Under the pieces are notes generated by a model. That model saw only the letters and a list, made by a program, of their open reading frames with translations, did not search any database and was not told the origin of the DNA. A stretch of 64,000 bases of DNA from UBA830 sp002295635 (lineage in GTDB: Bacteria; Pseudomonadota; Alphaproteobacteria; MPNO01; UBA830). Positions within the stretch are counted from its first letter, which is position 1, and the number at the start of each line of letters is the position of its first letter. A program made the translations under genes and the position numbers. Where the stretch lies: contig DBHK01000027.1 of assembly GCA_002295635.1 (NCBI GenBank), positions 124,001-188,000 on the forward strand, in the 5' to 3' direction. Positions 47,084 through 55,490 of this stretch are shown here, in pieces.

Positions 47084-47142
47084 AGCAAAAATGCGAGAAT
47101 CCATAACCAATAATAAAGAATGACTTTCAGGAGGTCAGCGCC

Positions 47143-47763
47143 ATGGCCCGCAAGGCGAGCAAAATGGACAGGGATGCCCCTGACGCAGTCACGATAAAAA
47201 AATACGCTAATCGCCGACTTTACAACACCGCAACCAGTAGCTACGTGACTCTGGAAGACCTCGCAAACATGGTGCGAGACGGGATTGATTTCACAGTTTA
47301 CGACGCAAAGACTGCCGAAGATATCACCCGAGCGGTTCTAACACAGATCATTGTTGAACAGGAAGCAAAGGGGAACAACCTGCTGCCAACGGGCTTTCTT
47401 CGTCAGCTTATAAGCCTCTACGGTGATAATCTGCAGGGATTCGTTCCCCAGTATCTCGATATGACCATGCAGGCATTCGCGCGTAATCAGAGACAGATGC
47501 GGAGTTACATGGATAATACCGTCGGTGGGATATATCCGTTTTCCTCCTTTGAGGAAGTTGGTCGAAAAAACATGGCGATGTTCGAGCAGGCAATGAATAT
47601 GATTATGCCGTTAAATCCATCAGATAATAATGAGGTATCCGATGGTGTACCATCTCAAGAGGGACGCAACCGAGATTCCGAGGAAGCACTAAAAGCCATG
47701 AAGGCTCAACTTGAGGGGATGCAAAAGCAGCTGGATACGCTAACGAATAACGAGAAAAGCTAG
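47143..47763 (+). CDS. phaR: polyhydroxyalkanoate synthesis repressor PhaR
   Basis: 206 residues. PhaR is a DNA-binding sensor of polymer granules that represses phasin and its own gene. The N-terminal domain has IKKYANRRLYNT (18-29) and SSYVTLEDL; then the PHB accumulation regulatory domain with DITRAVLTQIIVEQE; the Gln/Lys-rich C-terminus is low in complexity. AGGAGG precedes the ATG. Its upstream region carries the palindromes described separately. Confidence 0.93.
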   Translation: MARKASKMDRDAPDAVTIKKYANRRLYNTATSSYVTLEDLANMVRDGIDFTVYDAKTAEDITRAVLTQIIVEQEAKGNNLLPTGFLRQLISLYGDNLQGFVPQYLDMTMQAFARNQRQMRSYMDNTVGGIYPFSSFEEVGRKNMAMFEQAMNMIMPLNPSDNNEVSDGVPSQEGRNRDSEEALKAMKAQLEGMQKQLDTLTNNEKS

Positions 47764-47960
47764 AATCGATCTAACACTTGTCGTATTTCGCCCGCCGAAT
47801 GTAATTATAAAATGCCGCGTGTGCATTTCGGATTTTTATTTCTATATTTAACTCCAGATTTGACTCACGTAAAAAATAATTGGATCACCTATGGAGAAAG
47901 TCGGAAGAAATTCGGCCTGTCCACAAGGCAGAAAATTAAAAGCAAAAGGGAGATAACCCA

Positions 47961-50141
47961 GTGACTGATCGTACTAATGTGGGCGGCCTCAGGATCGCAA
48001 ACTGTCTTTACAACTTCATAAATGACGAGGCGCTCCCCGCAACCGGTATTGACCAGGCGTCTTTTTGGGAATCTGTGAGCGAGATCCTTCAAGACCTCGC
48101 ACCCAAAAACAGACTGCTTCTAAGGCGTCGGGAAGAACTTCAGGTCAGCATCGATAGCTGGCACCGTGATCGCAAGGGTCAGGATTTTGATCCCTCTGCA
48201 TACAAGAAATTCCTGAAAGACATCGGTTATCTGGTGGATGAGGGCAAACCATTCAAGGTTGAGACCGATCGGGTCGACCCGGAAATTTCTCGTATAGCTG
48301 GACCGCAACTTGTAGTGCCCGTCATGAACGCCCGGTACGCTCTCAACGCTGCTAATGCGCGCTGGGGTAGTCTATACGACGCAATGTACGGAACAGACGC
48401 GATCCCAGAGGATGATGGCGCCGAGATGGGCGAGGTGTACAACCCGATTCGGGGTGAAAAAGTTATAGCTTCTGCTCGCAAGTTTCTTGATGAGTCTGCA
48501 CCTCTATCTGGGGGTAGCCACGCCGAGGCGATCGGTTATTCGGTGGAAAACGGAAGGCTTCTTGTCGTTCAAAAGAGTGGGTCTGTTGTAGGATTAGTGA
48601 ATGATGCACACTTTGCAGGTTTTGTTGGCGACGCTTCGGCCCCGAGTACTTTGGCATTCGTAAATAACGGGATTCATTTCGAAATTTGTATCGATCGAAA
48701 CGACCCCATTGGCAAGGGTGATGATGCGAAGATTGCCGACGTAATTATTGAATCTGCCATTACTACGATTATGGACTGCGAAGACTCAATTACCGCTGTT
48801 GATGCGGAAGACAAGGTTATTGTCTACCGGAACTGGCTCGGGTTGATGCGCGGCAATCTAACTGAAACCTTTGAAAAGGGCGGCAAAACTATTTCTCGTG
48901 AACTAAACCCGGACCGTGTTTATGAGATGCCCGATGGCAGCGGCCAAAAAACGGTTCCGGGCCGTAGTCTGATGCTAATCCGAAATGTTGGGCATCTTAT
49001 GACGATTAACGCGATCCTCGACGCAGACGGCAACGAAATGCCTGAAGGCATACTGGATGCGATTTTCACTTCACTGATCGCCGTTCATGACCTAAAGGGC
49101 AATAGCCAGTATCGTAATTCCCGTGCAGGATCGGTCTATATAGTAAAACCCAAGATGCACGGACCTGAAGAGGTGGCCTTTGCATCGGAGATTTTCGGAA
49201 GAGTGGAGGATGCACTCGGCCTGGATCATAATACCCTGAAAATGGGAATTATGGATGAGGAACGTCGGACCACTGTAAACCTTAGAGAATGTATCCGTGC
49301 GGCAAAGGAACGCGTAGTTTTCATCAACACGGGATTCCTGGACCGTACTGGCGACGAGATGCATACTTCAATGGAAGCAGGACCAATGATCCGGAAAGGT
49401 GAGATGAAAGAGTCCACCTGGATTAGCGCCTACGAGGACTGGAATGTTGATGTCGGCCTTGAATGTGGTCTTCAGGGTAATGCACAGATCGGAAAGGGCA
49501 TGTGGGCTATGCCGGATCTTATGGCGGCTATGCTGGAACAAAAAATTTCTCATCCTTTGGCAGGGGCAAATACTGCCTGGGTGCCATCTCCTACTGCAGC
49601 AACACTCCACGCAATGCACTACCATAAGGTAAACGTTTTTGCTCGCCAGGATGAGCTTAAGTTGCGTCGCCGGGCCAGCCTCGATGATATTCTGACCCTT
49701 CCTATTGCTGACCGAGCGAATTGGTCGAAGAATGACGTTCAATCGGAGCTCGACAATAACGCTCAGAGTATTCTCGGTTATGTAGTTCGCTGGGTGGATC
49801 AGGGAATTGGCTGTTCCAAGGTCCCTGATATTAATAATGTTGGTTTAATGGAGGATCGCGCCACCTTACGTATTTCTAGTCAGCATATTGCTAACTGGCT
49901 TCATCACGGTGTTTGTACTGAGGGCCAGGTCCGTGAGACCATGGAGCGGATGGCGATGGTAGTTGATGAACAAAACGCTGCCGATCCAGCCTATCGTAAA
50001 ATGGCGCCTGACTTCGACGAAAGTTTTGCATTCCAGGCCGCGAGAGATCTAGTCTTTAAAGGTCGCGAGCAACCGAGCGGTTACACAGAACCGGTGCTCC
50101 ATCGACGCCGAGCAGAGGCGAAGGTTGGATATGGTGTTTAA
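47961..50141 (+). CDS. glcB: malate synthase G
   Basis: 726 residues, the long monomeric G isoform. It condenses glyoxylate and acetyl-CoA to malate. The segments AGSVYIVKPKMHGPEE, GIMDEERRTTVNLREC, LDRTGDEMHTSMEAGP and LRISSQHIANWLHHG are diagnostic. GTG start at 47961 with AAGGGAGAT upstream; the GTG is the first codon after the site. An oxalate-CoA-ligase-like gene follows 17 bases downstream, so glyoxylate/oxalate use is suggested. Confidence 0.95.
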   Translation: MTDRTNVGGLRIANCLYNFINDEALPATGIDQASFWESVSEILQDLAPKNRLLLRRREELQVSIDSWHRDRKGQDFDPSAYKKFLKDIGYLVDEGKPFKVETDRVDPEISRIAGPQLVVPVMNARYALNAANARWGSLYDAMYGTDAIPEDDGAEMGEVYNPIRGEKVIASARKFLDESAPLSGGSHAEAIGYSVENGRLLVVQKSGSVVGLVNDAHFAGFVGDASAPSTLAFVNNGIHFEICIDRNDPIGKGDDAKIADVIIESAITTIMDCEDSITAVDAEDKVIVYRNWLGLMRGNLTETFEKGGKTISRELNPDRVYEMPDGSGQKTVPGRSLMLIRNVGHLMTINAILDADGNEMPEGILDAIFTSLIAVHDLKGNSQYRNSRAGSVYIVKPKMHGPEEVAFASEIFGRVEDALGLDHNTLKMGIMDEERRTTVNLRECIRAAKERVVFINTGFLDRTGDEMHTSMEAGPMIRKGEMKESTWISAYEDWNVDVGLECGLQGNAQIGKGMWAMPDLMAAMLEQKISHPLAGANTAWVPSPTAATLHAMHYHKVNVFARQDELKLRRRASLDDILTLPIADRANWSKNDVQSELDNNAQSILGYVVRWVDQGIGCSKVPDINNVGLMEDRATLRISSQHIANWLHHGVCTEGQVRETMERMAMVVDEQNAADPAYRKMAPDFDESFAFQAARDLVFKGREQPSGYTEPVLHRRRAEAKVGYGV

Positions 50142-50158
50142 AGAACGGAAAAAGGACA

Positions 50159-51688
50159 ATGGCAGAACACACTACGATCAGAGATTTACTTGATGTTGGT
50201 GACGGCCCCTCGCCGGCAATTGGTGCCCCGGAACGCGAAGCCCTAAATTACGCGGGTCTCCGCTCGCTGGCTGATAAAACGGTTGTCCGTCTGAATAAAC
50301 TAGGTATCGGGAATAATGATCGGGTCGCTATAGTATTGCCTAACAGTGCCGAAATGGCAGCCGCGTTTATTTCTATCGGCTGCGGCGCTACCACGGCACC
50401 GCTCAACCCCGCTTATCGCCAAGAGGAGTTCGATTTTTACCTCACCGATCTAAAGGCTAAGGCGCTTGTGGTGGAAGAAGGATCAGATTCACCCGCACTT
50501 ATAGCAGCGGCCGAGCGAGGTATACCGATCCTTAAACTGGTTCCAGATAAAAGTGGGCTCGCCGGCAATTTCCATTTAGAGGGCGAAAATGTGGGAGTTC
50601 CCTCGAATAGCGGTATGGCGGAGGCGGGAGACATCGCACTTGTACTGCATACGTCGGGAACGACATCGCGTCCCAAGATTGTGCCATTAACCCAGCAGAA
50701 CGTTACAGCATCGGCCCGTCACATAAGTACATCACTTAACTTGGTGTCAGGCGACCGATGCATGAACATCATGCCACTATTTCACATTCATGGCTTGATT
50801 GCCGCTGTGCTGTCTTCTTTGGGCGCCGGGGCGAGTGTTTACTGCGCACCCGGATTTAATGCTCTCCGAGTCTATAGCTGGCTTGATGAAATTGAGCCCA
50901 GTTGGTACACGGCGGTCCCCACCATGCATCAGGCACTGCTGTCCAGAGCTGGCCGCAACGCTGACAGTGTGGAGCGTGCCCGTAGGAACTTGCGGCTTGT
51001 CCGTTCTTCTTCGTCCTCTCTGCCACCGCAGGTGATGAAAGAACTTGAGGCCACCTTCGATGTGCCTGTTGTTGAGGCCTACGGTATGACAGAGGCCGCC
51101 CATCAAATGGCCTGCAATCCCCTGCCGCCGGCGGTACGTAAGCCTGGTTCCGTTGGCATTGCTGCTGGTCCCGAGGTGGCAATAATGGATGAAGCCGACA
51201 GCAGTTTATTGGAGGTTGGACAGGTGGGAGAGATAGTAATACGTGGCCCCAATGTCACACCTGGTTATGAGAATAACCCTGATGCGAATGCTAGCGCCTT
51301 CACTGATGGCTGGTTTCGGACCGGGGATCAGGGGGTGATAGACCAAGAGGGTTATATTTCGATTACCGGTAGGCTAAAGGAAATCATCAATCGTGGTGGT
51401 GAGAAGATTTCTCCTCGGGAAGTGGATGAAGTCCTCATGGATCATCCAGCTGTGGAGCAGGCCGTTACGTTTTCCATGCCCCATGAGAAACTCGGCGAGG
51501 AAGTGGCGGCCGCCGTCGTTTTACGGGAGGGCGAATCTACAGAGGAGGGCGAAGTACGCAATTTCGTATCCGAGCGCCTCGCCGACTTTAAGGTTCCGCG
51601 CCGTGTACTGATCCTCGAGGAGATTCCGAAGGGGGCGACTGGAAAACTTCAACGTATTGGTCTCGCTGAAAAGCTGGGACTTGGATGA
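50159..51688 (+). CDS. acyl-CoA synthetase of the oxalate-CoA ligase (Pcs60/AAE3) type
   Basis: 509 residues. The adenylate-forming P-loop LHTSGTTSRPK spans 163-173; MPLFHIHGL, AYGMTEAAHQMACNP, RTGDQG and GRLKEIINRGGEKISP follow in order, with the catalytic Lys in TGKLQR. The wording of these segments, especially YGMTEAAHQMACNPLPP and SWYTAVPTMHQ, closely recalls plant AAE3 and yeast Pcs60, which activate oxalate. No oxalyl-CoA decarboxylase or formyl-CoA transferase is in the window. It is 17 bases downstream of glcB. The substrate assignment is an inference. Confidence 0.82.
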   Translation: MAEHTTIRDLLDVGDGPSPAIGAPEREALNYAGLRSLADKTVVRLNKLGIGNNDRVAIVLPNSAEMAAAFISIGCGATTAPLNPAYRQEEFDFYLTDLKAKALVVEEGSDSPALIAAAERGIPILKLVPDKSGLAGNFHLEGENVGVPSNSGMAEAGDIALVLHTSGTTSRPKIVPLTQQNVTASARHISTSLNLVSGDRCMNIMPLFHIHGLIAAVLSSLGAGASVYCAPGFNALRVYSWLDEIEPSWYTAVPTMHQALLSRAGRNADSVERARRNLRLVRSSSSSLPPQVMKELEATFDVPVVEAYGMTEAAHQMACNPLPPAVRKPGSVGIAAGPEVAIMDEADSSLLEVGQVGEIVIRGPNVTPGYENNPDANASAFTDGWFRTGDQGVIDQEGYISITGRLKEIINRGGEKISPREVDEVLMDHPAVEQAVTFSMPHEKLGEEVAAAVVLREGESTEEGEVRNFVSERLADFKVPRRVLILEEIPKGATGKLQRIGLAEKLGLG

Positions 51689-51717
51689 CTGGTGACCCCT
51701 GATCATAGGTTTTGGCC

Positions 51718-52692
51718 ATGAAAATCTGCATATACGGTGCCGGCGCCATCGGGGGTTACCTCGGCGCGGGGCTAGCGATACAGGGAGTAGATGTCACTTT
51801 GATCGCCCGAGGACCTCACCTTACTGCGATGCAGGAGAATGGTCTCACATTGATAAAGGACGGCAAGAGGCGAGTTGCTGATGTCCAAGCCTATGAGAAC
51901 CCGGCAGACGCCGGACCTCAGGATTATGTGATTGTAACGCTGAAGGCACACTCTGTGCTACCCATAGCTGATGGGTTCGCACCGCTGCTCAATGATAATA
52001 CAGCGGTTGTTTGGGGCGTGAACGGCATACCTTGGTGGTATTTCCACAACCTTGATGGTGAATACTCCGGACGGCGTATCGAATGTCTCGATCCCGGAAA
52101 TGTGCTTTTGAAAACCCTGGGTGTCGAACGCATGATTGGATGTGTGGTTTACCCCGCTGCCGAAGTAACCGAGCCAGGCGTTATCAAGCATGTGGAGGGA
52201 GATCGCTTCTCTCTAGGCGAGCCTTCAGGCGAGAAAACTGATAGAGTCGTTGCCTTGTCTGACGCATTGATAGCGGCTGGTTTCAAGGCGCCGATCCGAC
52301 CGAAGATCCGCAATGAGCTGTGGATTAAGCTATGGGGGAACCTATCCTTCAACCCAATTAGCGCTTTGACCCATGCGACGTTAGAAACGATAGGTACAGA
52401 TCGTGGAACCCGTGAAATTGCAAGGCGCATGATGCTCGAGGGGCAGGAAATTGGGGAAGCGCTCGGTGTTAGATTTGCGATCGATGTCGACAAGCGTATA
52501 AACGGTGCAGTCGAAGTAGGAGAGCACAAGACTTCGATGCTCCAAGATTTGGAACGTGGTAGACCGATGGAAATCGACGCGCTTGTGACTGCGGTGCAGG
52601 AAATGGGGAAGATGGTTGGGGTTGAAACTCCTTACATCAATGCAGTTCTGGCGTTAGTTCGCCAGCGTGCTCGGGTGGCAGGCTGTTACTAA
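51718..52692 (+). CDS. 2-dehydropantoate 2-reductase family protein (PanE/ApbA-like)
   Basis: 324 residues from the ATG at 51718. NADP motif G7-x-G9-x-x-G12 (YGAGAIGGYLG), then TLKAHSV and NELWIKLWGNLSFNPISALT, the usual PanE signature. Many members act on other 2-oxo acids, so it is not assigned as PanE of coenzyme A synthesis. The fourth-to-last segment is rich in Glu/Met. It follows the oxalate-CoA-ligase-like gene by about 30 bases and may belong to the same pathway. Confidence 0.86.
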   Translation: MKICIYGAGAIGGYLGAGLAIQGVDVTLIARGPHLTAMQENGLTLIKDGKRRVADVQAYENPADAGPQDYVIVTLKAHSVLPIADGFAPLLNDNTAVVWGVNGIPWWYFHNLDGEYSGRRIECLDPGNVLLKTLGVERMIGCVVYPAAEVTEPGVIKHVEGDRFSLGEPSGEKTDRVVALSDALIAAGFKAPIRPKIRNELWIKLWGNLSFNPISALTHATLETIGTDRGTREIARRMMLEGQEIGEALGVRFAIDVDKRINGAVEVGEHKTSMLQDLERGRPMEIDALVTAVQEMGKMVGVETPYINAVLALVRQRARVAGCY

Positions 52693-52821
52693 TCCAGACG
52701 ACGCCGGCGAAAAGGGCCAAGAGCAAATAAAAAGAAGTCCCGCGAGGTCAGTTTTTCATTTCCCCTGCCAGAACCCTTCCGGGTTAACAAAGCACTGTGT
52801 GGCTGATAACGTCCCGTCTTA

Positions 52822-53643
52822 ATGGTCACCCCGATCTCCTCTTTTCCGGCTATTTCAGATCCTCCTGAGGGCGTTGCCGGAGCGACATGGCTGACGGTTA
52901 GAGGGCGCCAAATATTTGGCGTTTGGCGGACGCCGCCTGAGGTTGGTAAACCAGCGCTGGTATTTCTTCATGACGGTCTTGGAAGTGTCGGAACTATGCG
53001 GGAATTCCCGGGGCATGCGGGGACTGAACTCGGACTTCCCACTTTCGTGTTTGATCGCTTCGGGTATGGCCGATCAGATCCCGAACCCGAGTTTCCCGTC
53101 AATTTCATGAGTCATGCCGCTGACACTCTCGAAGAAGTACTAGCGGTTGCCGGGATAGAAGATTGCTGTCTCGTAGGGCATTCGGACGGCGGAACAATTG
53201 CATTACTTCATGGGGCCCGTTATCGTGGGCGGGTGAGGGCTATTGTTACAATCGCTGCTCATGTACGGCGGGATAGACTAACTTATGATCAGGTCCTGCG
53301 TCACAAAGAAATGTACCAAGATGGCAATATCCCCGAGTGGATGCCCCGTTTTCACGGGGAGAATGCGGCCCATCTTCTAAAATGTTGGACTGAAGTCTGG
53401 CAGAAAACGCTTTATGACACTTGGGATATTTCCAGAGAAATTTCTGCGATCGAAGTCCCGCTTATGTCTCTACAAGGGTCAGAAGATGCCTATGGTTTAC
53501 CGAGCCAACTCAAGAGTATTGGAAGGGCAGTTAAACATGCCGAGACCGAGATGATCGAAGGGTTAGGCCACTTCCCTCAGTTAGAGGATCGGCCCCGAAT
53601 AGTCGGGTACATCAAAGACTTCCTTGATCCTTATTGCCGCTGA
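52822..53643 (+). CDS. alpha/beta hydrolase
   Basis: 273 residues. The nucleophile is S121 in VGHSDGGTI; HDGLGSVGTMREFP forms the oxyanion hole, and GLGHFPQLED carries the catalytic His. The fold and length suit an esterase or ring-cleavage (meta-cleavage product) hydrolase. ATG start has no clear ribosome site. It runs into the MBL-fold gene downstream. Confidence 0.84.
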   Translation: MVTPISSFPAISDPPEGVAGATWLTVRGRQIFGVWRTPPEVGKPALVFLHDGLGSVGTMREFPGHAGTELGLPTFVFDRFGYGRSDPEPEFPVNFMSHAADTLEEVLAVAGIEDCCLVGHSDGGTIALLHGARYRGRVRAIVTIAAHVRRDRLTYDQVLRHKEMYQDGNIPEWMPRFHGENAAHLLKCWTEVWQKTLYDTWDISREISAIEVPLMSLQGSEDAYGLPSQLKSIGRAVKHAETEMIEGLGHFPQLEDRPRIVGYIKDFLDPYCR

Positions 53644-53669
53644 TAAACGGCACCCCTATAAAACCCGCC

Positions 53670-54695
53670 ATGTCCTATATTCCTGATTATCCCTTTCCAA
53701 AACTGGAATACGGCGAAACTCTCAACGTAGCGCCCGGAATCTACTGGGTGCGTATGCCTCTGCCGTTTGCTCTAGATCATGTCAATCTCTGGCTACTTGA
53801 GGATGGAAATGGATGGACTGTTATTGACACGGGTTATAACGTCGACGAAATCAAGAGAATCTGGAGCAGTGCGATCAACGACATTGCTCCTGCTGCACCT
53901 ATAAAACGGACTATCGTGACGCATTTTCATCCCGATCATCTGGGCCTAGCGGGGTGGTTTGAAGAAAAGTACGGTGCAACGCTTTGGATGACCTATGCCG
54001 AATGGCTGCAGGGTCATGTTGCGGTTTCAGAGACAGTAACCCACAACTTCGATCGCTGGATCGAGTTCTATAGAGATAATGGGGCACCCGATGAGATGAC
54101 TGCCGGCTTTAAAGAGGTCCGTGCCGCGTTCCAGGACCCATGGTACCGATTGCCAGAAACAGTCAAACGAATTCAGGATAACGAGAGGATCAATATCGGC
54201 GGCCGCACTTGGCAGATCATCACTGGTGGAGGTCATAGCCATGAACACGCATCACTATGGTGTGAGGACCTTAACGTGCTTATCTCTGGTGATCAGATTT
54301 TACCCCGGATAAGCTCGAATATCAGCCTCTGGTATACCGAGCCAGATGGTAACCCCCTTCGCCATTATTTCGAGAGTTTTAAAAAGTATCGCCACCTTCC
54401 GCGAGATGTGCTGGTGCTTCCCTCGCACGACTATCCCTTCCGGGGTTTGCATGACCGGTTGGATGACCTCAGGTCGCACCACCAGTTGCGGCTAGACGCT
54501 GCCCTCAAGGTTTGTGCAGAGCCGCAAACAGCAGCCGAAGTGATCCCCTCGCTTTTTAGTCGCAAAATCGGCGTTTTTGAATTCGGGTTCGCTATAGGTG
54601 AAACTCTCGCGCACCTGAACTACCTAGTGGATAATGGCTCACTTACTCGCCGACGCGACGAAGACGATATTATCCGATATCGACGTGTAGCCTAA
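53670..54695 (+). CDS. MBL-fold metallo-hydrolase
   Basis: 341 residues from the ATG at 53670; a TTG at 53634, which would overlap the hydrolase end, is also possible. The metallo-beta-lactamase motif THFHPDHLGLAG carries H85-x-H87-x-D89-H90; the second-metal ligands lie in GGGHSHEHASLW and DYPFRGL. The long insert (about 110-165) suggests an additional alpha domain. The substrate is not known; some relatives are thioesterases or lactonases. Confidence 0.83.
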   Translation: MSYIPDYPFPKLEYGETLNVAPGIYWVRMPLPFALDHVNLWLLEDGNGWTVIDTGYNVDEIKRIWSSAINDIAPAAPIKRTIVTHFHPDHLGLAGWFEEKYGATLWMTYAEWLQGHVAVSETVTHNFDRWIEFYRDNGAPDEMTAGFKEVRAAFQDPWYRLPETVKRIQDNERINIGGRTWQIITGGGHSHEHASLWCEDLNVLISGDQILPRISSNISLWYTEPDGNPLRHYFESFKKYRHLPRDVLVLPSHDYPFRGLHDRLDDLRSHHQLRLDAALKVCAEPQTAAEVIPSLFSRKIGVFEFGFAIGETLAHLNYLVDNGSLTRRRDEDDIIRYRRVA

Positions 54696-54698
54696 ACT

Positions 54699-55031
54699 AT
54701 GCTTTTAGAAATAGGAAAGTCGGTTCAAATTCCGACCGAGGTCACTGAAGCGCTATCCGCTGAAACTCTTGGGAATCCTGGTGTTAACGTGTTGGCGACA
54801 CCCTGCCTCGCGGCACTATGTGATGATGCCGCCGCCAAAGCGTGTAGTGAGATTTCGACGCGCCGGATGCGGGTCGATATCCGTCATGTCGCAGCCACCT
54901 CGATCGGGGACACTGTTCGGATTACTGCCAAAATCATCGCGGTGACTGAGACCCTCGTTGTATGTCGTATTGATGGGAAAGATTCGATGCGTGAAATAGT
55001 GAATGGTCACGTCAGCCGGTCCTTTGCCTGA
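54699..55031 (+). CDS. hot-dog fold thioesterase, FlK-like (catalytic copy)
   Basis: 110 residues. A good match to fluoroacetyl-CoA thioesterase FlK in the core: VLATPCLAALCDDAAAKA has Thr in the position of Thr42 and Asp eight residues later in place of Glu50, and IRHVAATSIGDTV has His in the place of His76. FlK relatives hydrolyse short acyl-CoAs. The gene starts three bases after the MBL stop and shares one base with the next hot-dog gene. Confidence 0.75.
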   Translation: MLLEIGKSVQIPTEVTEALSAETLGNPGVNVLATPCLAALCDDAAAKACSEISTRRMRVDIRHVAATSIGDTVRITAKIIAVTETLVVCRIDGKDSMREIVNGHVSRSFA

Positions 55032-55396
55032 TGCCTGAGTACCGAACGGGTCTGATGGCAAGGCAATTAGTGCCTCTGTCAAACGCGCATTTTGACAAGT
55101 CAGGCGTTTCGGTCAAAACCCTCCACCTCGCTTGCGAAATGGCGTGCCATAATATACTCGCTGCCCGTTACGACAACGATGATGCCAGCGTTGGCATACG
55201 AAACGATATTTGGTTTTGGGGTGATGCGGAACAGGGCTCATATCTCGAGGCTGATGCGGTCATTTCAGGAATAGATAGGAAACGTATTATTTTCAATGTT
55301 TTCGTGCGATCAGGGGTTACAGAGATAGCCCGGGGTCAACACGAGCGGCTTTTAATCTCTAAATCCGCCTTTATGGGATTGGTCGAAGAAAACTGA
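55031..55396 (+). CDS. hot-dog fold protein, divergent FlK-like partner
   Basis: 121 residues. It has the same layout as its neighbour but a different active site: LACEMACHNIL keeps Glu in the Glu50 position, while the Thr position is Val and the His position is Trp (NDIWFWGDAE). Coupled to the preceding gene by a shared base (TGATG). It may be a non-catalytic subunit or a thioesterase using another mechanism. A C-terminal RGQHERLLIS segment is family-like. Confidence 0.65.
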   Translation: MPEYRTGLMARQLVPLSNAHFDKSGVSVKTLHLACEMACHNILAARYDNDDASVGIRNDIWFWGDAEQGSYLEADAVISGIDRKRIIFNVFVRSGVTEIARGQHERLLISKSAFMGLVEEN

Positions 55397-55411
55397 AATG
55401 CCAGGATCGAT

Positions 55412-55441
55412 TTGCGTTCAGTGATTTCTCTAGCTTATTAT
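55412..55441 (+). promoter_or_regulatory. possible promoter of the TRAP binding-protein gene
   Basis: TTGCGT at 55412-55417 and TATTAT at 55436-55441 with 18 bases between; the -10 matches in five of six positions, the -35 in only three. The ATG is 50 bases downstream. Confidence 0.35.
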
Positions 55442-55490
55442 ATTTCTGTGTATTGTAAATTTAGTTTGTGTGTTTCCAAGGGAGGATTAA

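Larger units (their letters stand above)
46507..47142. promoter_or_regulatory. divergent phaA-phaR control region
   Basis: 636 non-coding bases. It has three imperfect CTGC-N3-GCAG-like sites: 46611-46621 (CTGCGTCGCAT), 46666-46676 (CTGCATCGCAT) and 47075-47085 (ATGCAATGCAG), each one mismatch from the PhaR box reported in Rhodobacter sphaeroides. The first two are part of a 14-base direct repeat 55 bases apart. The third lies in a larger palindrome. A plus-strand open frame at 46729-46971 is not recognised. Confidence 0.5.
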
